The notes under the pieces: model-generated | What the model was told of the DNA's origin: nothing | Databases searched by the model: none | What the model saw: the letters and a program-made list of their open reading frames with translations, nothing else | Translations under genes and position numbers: made by a program | Part shown: piece after piece, positions 37,285 to 49,584 of the stretch | Position numbering within the stretch: the first letter of the stretch is position 1 | Layout: each line of letters begins with the position of its first letter | Source of the DNA: Diploscapter coronatus | Taxonomy: Eukaryota; Nematoda; Chromadorea; Rhabditida; Rhabditidae | Length of the DNA stretch: 64,000 bases | Reading direction: 5' to 3' | NCBI GenBank assembly: GCA_964036155.1 | Contig: OZ038423.1 | Location: forward strand, 13,903,249-13,967,248

Positions 37285-40114
37285 CAGGTTGAACTGAAAT
37301 TCGAAAATATTTCTTGTGTTTCCTAATGTTTGGATACAATGTTATTTTTAAACGCTATATATAAGGAAATATAAATGTAGATCAAGAGATTTAACTTGTA
37401 TACGGTAAAAATAGTCTGATTAAATATACAGGTCAAAAGTGTTATCACAAGTTAAAATGTATGTAATTCGTCTGAAACGAGCTAAAGTAGCCGCATGAAA
37501 ATAGGCCTACATAAAAATCGAACCATACAAAAATTTTATTTGATATTTGGGTTTGGAATTTCCGAATTGTCTGTCGAAAATAGAGCATACAAATCGTATC
37601 CGATTAAGAATGTTCAAAGCACAGAAAACTTTTTGCAAGTTTCTAAAAAAATTAGAATTTCGAAGGTAAAGATCAAATATAATTCCTTTCAAAGCGGTAA
37701 TAAACGTTTTTCAAAGTCGACTTCAAATGTCAAATCACTTCCTTAGCACAATTCGAGGTAGGGGGTTTTGAAGCTAGAAGACTTCCGGCGAAAGATAAGA
37801 AATACGGAGAAATGTGTTTTAATGTTGACAAAAGTCTGGTGAATTTATTCAAAGAAAATAAGGAAATTCTCTAGAGCAGAAATCTGGATTAACCTAACGT
37901 TTTATATCAGCATTATGATAAAAGAAACTAAATTATGGAGCTGCATTGCTATGATGTTGAAATGAAATAAATATTGAATGTGGGTTAAGTATGCAATCAA
38001 TTAAAGCAGAATGATGACGAAATATCCTTTGAGGTATGGTAGCAAGATTTGCAGATAAGGTCTATGATTAAGATAAAAATATTTGTATAGTATAAAAATT
38101 AGAAGAAGTTATGACAAAACATTTAAATATGGCACGTATATCTACAGTCAGTGAAACTAATCCAATTCCACCTGCGAAAGTTGACTTAAACCGGATTATT
38201 CAACGAATGATTAAGCGCCTGCATGAGAAATTTCTTTGAATTACCCGAACATAGCTAATTTGCATTTGCTTAGTGGCTCGTGGTAGTGCGTTGCGATAGC
38301 AGCGAAAGAACAAGGACAAAGTTCGATTCTTTACATTTGTGAGCGTGGAATAACAATTAGAATTTTGACGGTTCAGGATGAAGTGACTAAGTGATGAGTC
38401 CGGAGAATTTGTCATCTAGTCTATGTGATCATGAGAATTTGAAATTTAGTTTGAAATAATTAAAGATGAATTTGCTCAGATAAAGGTCATAAATTATGAA
38501 CATGATTTATTGCATAAAATTGACCATATTTCGCTTTACTTTATCAAAAATTACTAAATTTTAGTAAAGTTTTATTTTGATCATCGTAATTTTCAGAATA
38601 GTCAAAATTATCTCCGTTTAGGCTAATTACGGTCAGCGAAATTTAAAAAAAAAAAAACCTACATTTTAAACAAATCGAACGGAACGCATCAAATAGGCTA
38701 TAGACTAGAAGCTAGGCTTAATTCGGACATTTATAATTCTATGGCAAGGCGTATTTGGCTGAAAGAGCATAAGTAATGTAATTTGCAATAGAGACAATTT
38801 TATTTACGGGCCCATCAAATTAATTTTATTTTGGACAGACTATATTCCGAAAATAATATTTGTTTTGGAGAAACAAATGTTTCAGGAGTATTTTTTCATG
38901 AAAATAATCTGAAAATTGCATTGTTATTCCACATCGCGTGGTATTTTTATTTCAGATGACGTGGCATTTACCAAAAAAGTAGCAATAAAATGATATTTTT
39001 ACCATAAATGGCTAATAATAGTTTTCTAACTAATTTGATCAATTCTGAAATGTAAAAAATGAACTAAGATTTTCTGAATTAAGACAGTCTTTGAAGGATT
39101 CAACCAAGGGACAACCAGTGGCAAAAGTGTCGTTTTTCTGAGGTTTTATAGTGTTAACTAACTATATTCAACCTGAAAGTCATGATTCCGGGCTTTTTCC
39201 CGAAATTTTCAAGTCCAGCACCGGGTACCGGAACCCTGAAGGTCAAGCTTCAAAAGTCATTCAGACTCCTCAAAACCTATATCAGATTGTTCAGCTCGAT
39301 GAGCTGAGTCGAATGGTGCAAATATTTTTTGTTGATCTAACCTTTATAGCCCAAGTTACGACTAAAGACTAAAAATGCCAAAAAAGCATGCATGTTGATG
39401 GATTCTTCTATTATTTTCAGGGAACTGATACGCGTCTGTGCGATAAATCGTTTATATTTATAGAGTAGAAGCCCTAAGGATTATTTTCATACAAAAATTT
39501 TCACTCTTTTCGGTATTGGTCTAGGAGATAACCGAGTCTGAGCCGGACCTAAAAATTTCGAGGGTGCGGGTCAACTTCCTCCCCCCACTTTTTAAAAGCA
39601 ACCACTTCTGCCACCAATTTGAATTTCGATATGATTTCTGATATCTAGAACTTTCGAGTTCATGAAAATAGCATATTTGCAGTCACAAAGTGTCGGCATA
39701 ATGAAAGCTCTGATCGTTTTCATAATTTGTTTAACCTCAGAAAACCCATTAATTATACATGATTGCTTCTTAAAATTCACCAAAATAGATTATTTTGTTT
39801 ACACAAACTGATAATTATGGGTTATAGAATCGCTTAGGAGCACAGATGTTCAATCATCTAAATCTTTATCTTCGTCTTCTAGAGAGAAATTTCAAGTGGA
39901 ACACTTGATGTAAATAACTTAATAAAAGGTTTTCAGGCGAAATTGGTAAAGAATTATACTCAGCTCTAGAAATACCGAAATTTAGCAGATAAATTGTTCC
40001 GTCTTGAGGGGTATAAATTAGTGATCGACTTATAAGCAATATTTCTAAGATTTGAAAAGCAAGACTTACAGTTCGGACGTTTACTCTTTGATACACTAAA
40101 TTAGATCGATATTC
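37285..40114. other. Gene-poor stretch of 2.8 kb
   Basis: No exon chain or RNA gene was identified on either strand. Around 39150-39600 the composition changes to a less AT-rich block that may be an old dispersed repeat; otherwise only short random frames. Confidence 0.5.
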
Positions 40115-41875
40115 ATGTTGGTAGAATCAAGTATCTTCGAATATACGATCACCATTTCCTTTTCCATTTCCGATCTTCTGCTGGATGCTATGTTCGTATG
40201 TCAGATAATGTGTCATATATTATTTCTGAATGGAATTGTAAAGGTGTTCAAAACTTAAAAGAAGGCATCGTTCATCCCTTTGAAATTCGGAGTGACTAAA
40301 GAAAACGCTTCAATGCTAAAACATACGAAAAGAGCAATGGGAATAGTTGGAGGGGCACTTTGTCTTTCTCCCTGTTGCTCCGCTTACAGTTTTTTTTCCT
40401 TCTACTGTTCATTGCTCTTTTTCGTGTTTTAACATTGGAGTGCTTTCTTCAATCGTTCCGAATTTCAGAGGGATGAACGATATTCACACATTTGAAGGCT
40501 CATTTCAACATAAAATTTACATACTAATTTAAGCAACCGTATTTCGTGCTCATGATTGTTGCAACTCTTTACAGCTTGATTCACTATATCATTATGCGAA
40601 GTGTAACCTTATATTATGTTGGCGCTCATGGAAGCGAAAAAGACATGATGATTGCCAAATTTTTAGGACAAATTAAAGGACTTATGATGTCGAGTAGGTC
40701 TATTTCAACATTATCTATCTGCGGTTGCAATGTGCATTACAATTTTTATTAAAATAGAAATGTTTTTTATTCTAAAAATTTCCGTTGCTGAAGCTAAATT
40801 TCGAATTTAAATGGTTAGAAAAAGGAAACCAAACTTTTCTTCAAAATAATTCGAAACATAACAATAAATTGAAACAATTACAGTAATAAACTTTGTGGAT
40901 ATTCAAATATGCGTTCAGCGTTTTGCGATCATATTCGATATTTGGCCATGTTTTCGTAAGACACATAATATGTAATGTTTAGCTAATAATATTATGTATA
41001 TGCTATCATAATATTTTAGAATCTATCCGATTGTAAATCTAGTAATTTTAATTTTGCATATTGCAATTTATACAAAATCGATCGAATTTTTTAATCAGTA
41101 CGTACTCTATTTGTCTCGACATAAAGCTGACGTGTTTGTTATCAATGTAACTTTTCGAATTTGAATTATCAAATGTTAAATATTTAGGCGGACATTCTAT
41201 ATCGCACAATATTAATATGTTTGCCCTTAGTCATATCCTATCGTCATTTTCAAAATATGGCTAATTCGTGGACACTCCCACGCTAGGGATTTTAAAATGC
41301 TCATTGCGGCATTTGCTATTGCTGTTCTTCATTCGGTATTTGATAAATAAATACTATATGTTAATATATACAAAATGAATTTCTAAATAATTCAGATGTA
41401 TCGCTTGGCTTATTATCGATGGATGTTACTGGATGACTATTTCTGTTCTAATAGGTATGACAACGTAATATGGCAATATTTACTTATAAAATCGAATTAA
41501 TAGAGAAAAAATTAAAGATAAATTTGGAAAACTCGACATTATCTTGAGCCGAAGCTTATTTAAAAATTAACGAATGTATATTTGTGCCGTATTATTTTAG
41601 CTTTCGCGAATTGATAAGTTGTTTGGCCAATGCTGACATCGGCCTCTCATTTGTGGTCCCACTGAGTTTTATACTGGTAAATAGTATGTGCCTGATTTTC
41701 ATAGAATAATTTTTTTTTCTAAATTCAGGCACTCTCCGTAAAGCAGCCTTCTCGTTACCGAGTCCAATATGGAGGATTTACACGGCGATGTTTAAGGATA
41801 AAAGACGAATCAGCGTTGTTCTTTTATCACAATTCAGAAAGCCTCATGATATTTTATAACAAGGACATGCTATAA
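40115..41875 (+). pseudogene. Decayed 7TM chemoreceptor gene
   Basis: Exon 1 (40115-40243) starts with ATG and encodes a first membrane segment (FEYTITISFSISDLLLDAMF). Exon 2 (40534-40693) and exon 3 (40884-40955, ending CVQRFAIIFDIWPCF) join in phase. The next segments encode recognisable helices (YPIVNLVILILHIAIYT near 41030; ILYRTILICLPLVISY near 41195; MLIAAFAIAVLHS near 41310; ADIGLSFVVPLSFIL near 41630) and a hydrophilic tail ending at 41875. Two breaks were found: exon 3 does not join the 41022 exon in frame, and a stop (CGC TAG at about 41274) lies between the fifth and sixth helices, with the reading continuing in another frame. Intron 1 is filled by a foldback element. A misjudged splice site could rescue it, so pseudogene status is likely rather than certain. 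Confidence 0.6.
40264..40482. mobile_element. Foldback element of about 219 bp in receptor intron 1
   Basis: The left arm from GCATCGTTCATCCC and the right arm ending GGGATGAACGATAT are inverted copies of about 80 bp each (shared TGAAATTCGGA, AAAACA and AAGAGCAATG), with a pyrimidine-rich centre. Non-coding. Confidence 0.8.
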
Positions 41876-42359
41876 CGATAAGACGATGATAGCATAATGC
41901 CAGAAAGTCTTCATATATTCATCAATGTTTTTGTTTATTTTTGTAATAAACTTGTTTCTTCCAAATATTACATTGTAGTTCGAATGTGCGATGCAATTGA
42001 GCGTGAAAAGTTAACCGGGAATTTCCGTCTCTGAGAAATCGCGTTTTTTCCGGAATTTATAAACTAAAGCACCGACTCAAATAGGCGGATTGCAAAATGC
42101 AATTTCCGCCCAATTACTCAATCTCACGCACAAGTGCGATATAGTTTCATTTCTCACCCAGCAAGCTGATTGAGGATTTTCATTATTTCCGTATTTACTT
42201 GGGTTGAATTAATAAAAACAGACTTTTTCATATTTTTACCTAAGCTTACTTGGCTACAAATTTGCATTGGCGAAATGTTTCGTGTTTAACTCTAGGAATG
42301 TACTCTAAAATTTAGATTTCTAATTTTCTAAATTATTTTAGAATTTTTCAGCATAAAAT
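41876..42359. other. Spacer between receptor genes
   Basis: Nothing recognised. The last bases (TTTTTCAG, 7 nt before the next ATG) look like an SL acceptor for the following gene. Confidence 0.5.
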
Positions 42360-43837
42360 ATGGAAGGCCAATTTATTGACGAGAAATTTGTGCAATTTTA
42401 TTCAGTCACCGTTCAAACCATCGGTATCTTATTTTGTATCATAGCTCTGATTGGAATGATTCGTTCGAAAATCGCGTTTTCCAATCCCATATTCATTTAC
42501 GCCCTGATAATGTTGGTATTCAATATTTGTACCGAAATTTTGGAGAATGTTCATGGATTGCCTTCGTTCCTGGCTCAGAAGTCGATATTCGGTGAGTTTA
42601 TAAAAGAATTATTATTTTAAAACATCGCTTTTATACTAAATTCATATTTTTAATTGTCAATTACGGTAGACATTTTTATATTTTTATCTTTCTGCAAAAA
42701 TTCAGTTCCGGCAGTCCCATTCATGAGACACGTAATAACGGTGATGCTCAAAATGCGTGAATTCACCGATTTATTCGTGCTCATCGTGTTTTCCATCCTC
42801 CATTTGCTCGCGATCTATCGACCAAAGAATTTTCAACACATGCAATTCCTTATGATTTACGGGCCTATCGTATTCATTTTTATTTTAGCGGCGGCATGCA
42901 TAAGTAAGCAAAGTCTTTGTATTAAATAAAAATATTTTATATTATCAACCATGCAAGAAAACATCAATTTCAGCTCCAATAGTCATTTTCGACATGTACC
43001 GGTATTATCCAGCGGATTCATTTTGGAACTTCGATCTTACTAACCCATATTCGAAGATTTATATTACTGGTATGGTAATCATTCAGGTATGCTAATTTTA
43101 TAAACCATTTGAAATCGAAACAATATATTTCAGATAATTTGTGTCTCTTTCTTGATATTTATCGATGGCATGATAATGTATCGTCTATTAGCCATGCGGA
43201 ACTTCCAGGGAGTTGCCTTGATTACGCAATCGGTATTTTGTTGTATCAAATTTACTTTTTGACGTCGAATGATTTGATTATCGTATATTTAGAGTCTGCG
43301 AAAAATGAATCGGGAAGTCAAATTAGCCTTGCATTTTACGATACTCGCTATGTGTTTTATCGGTCAAGCGATTTGCTTCTATTTCTTTACGAGGTACGAA
43401 TTAGCACCTATTTACAGAAGAATTATTATCCCACACGTAATCTAACACACATTTTGATAACTTTCTATCCCGAATAAATTATAAAATACCCTTATTTTTT
43501 AGAATAACAACGTTATTAAGTAATAAATTCAGTGCCATGAAAAGATAGATATAATGTCTAACTTTATTCTATTTCTCCTGTATTTAATTTGAATTCGGAA
43601 AATTATGGTGTTTTCAGGGGACCTGGAGTCACTAAACTATTGTTTACAGTTTCATCAACTTTTAATTCCTCAAAATGGGGAATTTACGCCTTTGCAAATG
43701 CAAAAGTAGGCCTTTCATACATTTTCAATTAAAATTTGTACTTTCAGGTTCGGAATGCTGTGTGTTGCTGCGGAAAGAATACGGTGGGAATCACATTCGA
43801 GAAAACCACTAGTAATAAGAGACTAAGTTATGCTTGA
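42360..43837 (+). CDS. Seven-transmembrane chemoreceptor-type GPCR
   Basis: 306 residues. Seven exons: 42360-42591, 42706-42903, 42974-43086, 43134-43232, 43293-43393, 43618-43705 and 43748-43837, all in phase. Hydrophobic segments in order include TIGILFCIIALIGMI, FIYALIMLVFNICTEIL, LFVLIVFSILHLLAIY, GPIVFIFILAAACI, ICVSFLIFIDGMIMY, LALHFTILAMCFIGQAICFY and LLFTVSSTFNSSKWGIYAFA, followed by a Cys-rich tail (CCCG). There is no signal peptide, as usual for such receptors. The class was not assigned; an srx-like architecture is possible. It sits downstream of the decayed receptor, in the same orientation. Confidence 0.8.
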
Positions 43838-44059
43838 TTATTGGGAATAGACTGGGAAAGTACTACATGCCCAGTGAAAGAGTGTTCCAATTTATATAAT
43901 TATGGTATAGGTTTGGTAGGAAATTGGGGTCTTTCTTTATTAAAGTTGAGGATTTTTTGGGTCACTAGCATGAGCATTTATTGGATATAAATAATTCCAT
44001 AGAATAAAGTGTAACTCCTAGACAATTGAATTACTTGGTTGTCATGCTATTAGATTATT

Positions 44060-44640
44060 AGTTTATGCTTTAAGTCCGATAAGTGTGCTAATCGCGATTG
44101 CAAGCCCCATGGAGACGACGAAAAACAACGACATGATTGCGAACAGCCAGAGGTTGATTTGAAATGAAAAAGAAAAGAAAATATTTTTCGACTTTTGTAA
44201 AATTTGTCGATTTGCTTACTTCCTGAATGAGATAAGCTTGACAATTAGTTTCTCAGGTAAAATCTGCTCCTTGTCTTCAGCAATCGTGCGTCCGGAAGCC
44301 CGCCACTCTGAATATCAGGTTCAACTATATTTATCACTTGAATTTCAAAGTATAGCAAAGCAATTTATATTTTAGCTTATGTATCGAAACAAAGTAAGAA
44401 ATGATTGGCCGAAGAAAATGGGAAACGACTGCAAAAAAATAATACGAACATAAATGAGCATAACTTTGCTTATACTGAACCTTTTTCGGAAATCTAAAAA
44501 GTATTATGCTCCGGTTAATCTCGCCGATCAGATAAATACTACATCTTCCCATGATTAGCAATCCTGGAAATTCGTTTGGTCTTTCTAATTTTAGAGCATT
44601 GTGGTTCTCTTCACGGCATATCTATCGCCTTTACCGATTA
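44060..44640 (-). other. Possible minus-strand exons, unresolved
   Basis: Two stretches look protein-coding on the minus strand: about 44312-44226 (ASGRTIAEDKEQILPEKLIV, after an ATATTCAG acceptor and before a GTAAGC donor) and about 44160-44060 (a membrane helix INLWLFAIMSLFFVVSMGLA, then ISTLIGLKA and stop). No AG acceptor joins them in phase: the base run before the helix reads CATTTCAAATC. An upstream exon-like stretch near 44555-44480 is also seen. It is either a decayed gene or a model I could not complete. Confidence 0.3.
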
Positions 44641-45052
44641 GGAATTTTTTGGAAAAGTAAGCTCAAAAATTCAACCGATATTTACTCCTACTGTTTCAAC
44701 TGTCAGTATGGATACAAGAGTTCAAAATTAGTCATTATGAATCATGCTATATCAAATATTTTATGAAATAAAAGCACCTTCTTGCAAAGTAATTTATACT
44801 TTATCGTGTTCTGCAGTTCAAATATTTAATTCTTCGAAGTCAATATGATTAATCTTTAGTAAAATGAGCAATATTCAATTCAAGTTTTCCTAACTTCATG
44901 GAGATAATTTAAATCATTATTTCGAATTACGAATATTGTTTATTGTGCACTTCATTACGGCTATATTGTTATTGAGTTCATCACGAAAAATAATAAATGC
45001 ATTTTGAATTTCGTATATAAAAGGATATAATTATTATCGGATAAATACAGGT

Positions 45053-46322
45053 TTGTCGGTAAATTCCAAGAATCCACATTTTCACGAGGTTATTACGAAA
45101 ACTGTTCAACCCTTTGAATTTTGGCGTAGGATTTTTCGTCATTATCTACACAGTAATTTGTACCTCAGTCATCAGCAATATTTTACTAATCTACATAATT
45201 CTGAATCAAAAACATACGAAATTGGGCACTTATAAATACCTCGTGCTATGTTTCTCGATTTACGACGTAGTTTACTCCTCCATTTTTGGACAGTTTAAAG
45301 TTGTAGGTTCAAACAATTTTAGAATTTTATTAGAAAAGAAATTTACAGGGAATTTTCGCGATCAACGGTTCATTTATCGCGTTTTTTTTCGACTTTTTAT
45401 TATGGAATTTTCTGGGCTCTTTCTTGCTTGTTATTCGGAACGTTTTTTGGTGGTGCGATGGCCTATGTCATGAATCCTGAAGGAATTGTAGCTTTGATAG
45501 TTAAATAAGTTGTATCAAATGATTGATTTTAGGTGAAAGAAACGGTGGAGGACGAATTTCTGGAATCATACTCAGTTCCACTAGAGAACATTTCATATGC
45601 CGGATTCACTTATTATTATTATTATGTTAATTTTTTCTCTTATCGAAAGTTTAAGCTTATTTAGCATACAATCGATGGATTGAAAATACGATGGCACGCC
45701 GTAATCGGGATGACCGTTATTTCATTATCACTGATTATTACTTTCATTATCATGATCCTATGTGCTATTTCTACCAAAAACAGTATTAAAAGCGCTCATA
45801 TCAGTATTCGGACCAGGAAATTGCACTACCAGCTATTCTATGCCTTGTTTTCCAAGTGCTATTCTATATATATATATATATTTTTTTTTTTAATATGCCA
45901 GTTTTTAGAGCATAACAATATTCTGCACCTCTTACATCATACCCTTATCAGTCTACGCTATGCCTTTGTTGAATATTCCTTCTGGAGTGTAAGTTTTTTC
46001 TCTTCAAAGTTCAAGTTCGAAATTTTAGAAATATCATATTTTATCATTCTTTTATGTCAAATTTCCAAGAATTTTCAAATTTTGCAAACTCAGATACAGA
46101 GACTACATGTGCACATTGATCTCTCTATACCCCACTATATATTCATTGTTAGCGATATGGATCATCAAGGACTATCGCACATTTTTCTTGAAGAAGCTGA
46201 ACTTCATTTGTCCGGAAAAATTAATCAACAAAATTACGACGAAAATAACCCCACCGGTCACGATGAGTTCGACTGTAATGAATGAACGAAACCCATCTTC
46301 AATATCGTTCCCTAATACATAG
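45053..46322 (+). pseudogene. Broken str/srj-type chemoreceptor
   Basis: Clear relative of the gene at 46953-48469. Readable blocks: TM1-TM2 (SNILLIYIILNQKHTKLGTY, then KYLVLCFSIYDVVYS); a short piece INGSFIAFFFDF; TM4 in another frame (FWALSCLLFGTFFGGAMAYV); then ETVEDEFLESYSVPLENISY; TM5 (MTVISLSLIITFIIMILCAI); TM6 after an AG near 45909 (SITIFCTSYIIPLSVYAMPL); and TM7 with tail (LYPTIYSLLAIWIIKDYRTF) to the stop at 46320-46322. Compared with its neighbour, the TM3 region of about 40 codons, including the conserved VHYVYR motif, is deleted with a frame change near 45400. No ATG is found in frame at the expected start. Confidence 0.65.
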
Positions 46323-46952
46323 GCATATTTTTATTCTTATTTTAGAACAATATGATAATCTAACAAAACTACATAGAAAAGTTGGAAGCTGTAATATTTC
46401 CTATTTGAAGTTAGAATTTCGTTATCGTTACACCTAAAATGTATGCTAAACTAGAATATGTTTTGTCTCACTCTCTTATGAATAGAGTTATGGCATAATT
46501 TAATATAATAATCTCAACTTATAAAGTTGCATATCTCACCCTCGATCTTTATAAATACCTCACACTATCAGTTAATAAATGTTTTCGCTCGCATCTTTGG
46601 TCTACCTACTAGCCTCTACACAGCACCCTTACTTCGTCTACATCTTCGTGGATAGCAGTACTCAACTGATAGAGGTTTTTGATGCAAATTTTCCGGGTGA
46701 AAAGTCGGTTTGCGTAGTTGCCATTTTTAGCGTTCTGAATAAAGATAGATCGCACTGTTTTCGACTTCATCTCTAATTGCGAAAGTTGTTCATTCATAAA
46801 ATGTTTTCAACTTTCGAAATTTGTATTTCCTCAAAAGAATGATGAAACTTTTCGATATATAAAATCAGAAATATGGCTACAATTTTGTGTAATTTTCCTT
46901 TATGACTGAAATCGCACAATATTCAATGAATTTTATTTATTTAGACTAATTC
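46323..46952. other. Spacer with a small TATA-driven open frame
   Basis: Between two receptor genes. An ORF at 46579-46776 (65 codons, hydrophobic start MFSLASLVYLLAS) is preceded by TATAAATA at 46550-46557, 22 bp before its ATG. Expression is unknown; treated as a finding rather than a gene. Confidence 0.35.
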
Positions 46953-48469
46953 ATGAAATTCAACCCCCTGAATTTTGAGCCCAAGTTCTTCATAATAAAC
47001 TATGCCGTGATATTTCTATCTATTCTCAGTAACAGCCTATTAATCTACTTGATTTTAACCCAAAATAAGTCGAAAATAGGTACCTACAAGTACCTGATTC
47101 TAAGTTTTTCATGCTATGATATAATTTATTCGATTGTGTTTGGTATTTTGAAAGCAGTAAGTTAGAGTTTAATTTGGATTTTTTGAGAAGTTTTTAGGCT
47201 GCATTTTCAAACTACGGTTCTTATACACTATTTTTAGTGTCCTTTCAATTTGATGACCCTAATTTTGGGAGGTTCATAATTTTTCTAGACTTATGCGTTT
47301 ACTCTGTGAGTCTATCGGGTATTACGGTGCATTATGTCTATCGATTATTCGCCATTATGCATGTAAATTTGAAGATTAATATTATTAGATAGGAAATATT
47401 TTAGAACGATCTCCTGAAATGGTTCAGCAAAAAATTATTCGGCTTATTTTGGCTACTAGGTTGTCTCGCATTTAGCGTATTACTTTGCTCAACAACGATG
47501 TTTATTATGTATCCAGATGAAATCGTAGAAAAGTAAAACTGATTCTTCATAGTTAATTTGAAATTTAGGTTTATGAAAATCTAGGCCCAGACTTCTATGC
47601 CAATTTCGCAGTGTCGTTAGAAAATATATCTTTTATAGCAATTACCTACTTTTACGTGAGGCTTAAAGTTAAAATATATATTTTGTTTAAATTCAGTTTG
47701 ACGAAAATGGAGATAGAATTATACGATGGCCGACCTGCATAGGAATGCTCTCGATTTCGATATTACTAGTCGTCACTTTTATCGTGATGATACTATGTGC
47801 TATATTTATCAAACGAACCATTCAAAATGCGACGATTAGCAACAAAACGAGGAAACTTCACGTAAACTTTCAAGATTTAAAAAAATATGTTATGTAAAAT
47901 TAACTTCAGTTCCAACTTTTTAAAGCGCTCTTTATTCAGGTTGGTTTGAAAACCGAATTTTTTGAAACGATGAACTTTGTAGAGCATTGTGATATTTCTA
48001 ACGTCATATTTCCCGCCCTACTCTGCATTTACCATACCGTGGCTAAATTTTCCGATTGGAACGTAAGTTGTTTCTTTCTAACAATAAATAATAAGCATAT
48101 TTTTGGTCAATAAGGGCACCTCGAAATTAGAGTAGTAGATGATGGAAATTGAAATCCCCATTTTGCGAAATTTAGAGCCTCATGATATGATTCAAAACAT
48201 TCCCAATCACATTGCTCATCATGATCTTACAAGTTTTCGATTAATATCATTGCAGATACGGCATTTATTTGTGCACAGCCATTGCCATTTATCCGATCGT
48301 TAATCCCCTGCTCATAATTTGGATCTTCAGGGAGTACCGCGAGTATTGCATGAAGAAAATTGACCTTATCTTCCCCAGAAAATGTATCGCTAAAATAAAA
48401 GCCAAAATTAGTCCATTCATAACTTTGAGCTCACAATCTAATACCGCCAATAATGATAGGCAATTGTAG
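46953..48469 (+). CDS. str-superfamily (srj-like) chemoreceptor
   Basis: 354 residues. Eight exons: 46953-47156, 47198-47362, 47405-47524, 47569-47655, 47697-47861, 47910-47939, 47983-48062 and 48256-48469, all in phase. Features typical of the str superfamily: TM1 with SILSNSLLIYLIL; the KIGTYKYLILSFSCYDIIYS block; TM3 ending VHYVYRLFAI; TM4 GLFWLLGCLAFSVLL; TM5 SISILLVVTFIVMILCAIFI; the FQLFKALFIQ helix before TM6 (IVIFLTSYFPPYSAFTIP); TM7 IAIYPIVNPLLIIWIFREYR. It is likely an olfactory or gustatory receptor of ciliated neurons, by analogy with this superfamily. The intron donor after MYPDEI reads GTAGAA. It is an intact partner of the broken copy just upstream. Confidence 0.87.
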
Positions 48470-49584
48470 TATTTGAAACCGCACCTTCATATCATTCTAT
48501 TAAATTACTAGAGAATATTTGCAACTCTACCAATTTCACGGAAGAAAACCTTGTTATCATGATTTTTGCTCATGGTTATTTTTTAGGAATTTAACTTAAT
48601 GGTCAAAATATCACCATTACATATACCCTATTTCTGATTGTATTTTCATGATATCCAGACAAAATCATGAATCATTTGAATGAACCTGTAACTCAACTCA
48701 ATTTTATAGATACAAAATTGTATTTTGATCATTCCTGTAAAATAACTATTGCTTAAATTGTTCTGTAGTCGTACATAAACATCTTTGACTCATTACACAT
48801 CACATAGAATTTTAATGTGTTAATTATTATGTCCGAATATACAGAACATCACTGATTAGATTACTATTTGTGCTTTGGTTTTAAGAGCAGACATATCACA
48901 GTTATAGTCTAATGTTCATAAATAATCGCAGAAAGTTGAAATTTTGCCGATAATTTCTTCGAGCGAGAAAAAACGAATTAACACTAGAAAAATGTGACTT
49001 CAATCCTAACGAAAAATTGACACTTTGAAAAGTTAGTTATACTTGGAAACGAGAATCTCAAAGCCTAACTTTCATAAATTCCTATAAGAAAATTTGCCTA
49101 CGTACCAGCGATACTAAATAGTAAGTTTTATCATGCCTAACTATTAGTTATAGTTCAAAATACAGGTGATAAATTTTCAGTATTGCAAAATTCCATCTAT
49201 TTTTGATTTTAAAAAACTTATTTGTATTTTCTTCAATATATCAATATTCCGCAGAACTGTATGAGTTTCTTCGAAACAGAACTTAGCCACAAATTTCTCC
49301 GTTTTTTGGGTATTTTTCAAATCGACACGCCCTAAAACTGTTTTGAAATTTCAATACAGCAGAATTTTGCAGAAATCAATATATTCTGTGCACGACATCG
49401 CAATTAAGATATTTTGAATAAAGATCCATACCAAATTTTAGGTTGCGTGAACAGACTCTATCTGAGATATTTCATTACGATCATATCCCTCAGTTCTTAT
49501 GATTCTTGCATTATTCCAAAATTTTCAGAAATTACCCATTTGAAACGAACTATATTTCTAGATAAGAAGCTAAATACTTTTACC
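48470..49584. other. Gene-free stretch of 1.1 kb
   Basis: AT-rich, with no exon chain. An upstream in-frame extension of the next gene exists (from 49414) but lacks ATG and receptor-like sequence, so it is left out. Confidence 0.5.

Noticed and set aside
39151..39372. 73-codon frame in the receptor desert
   Set aside because: Lies in a block that looks like an old dispersed repeat; no receptor or other family similarity.
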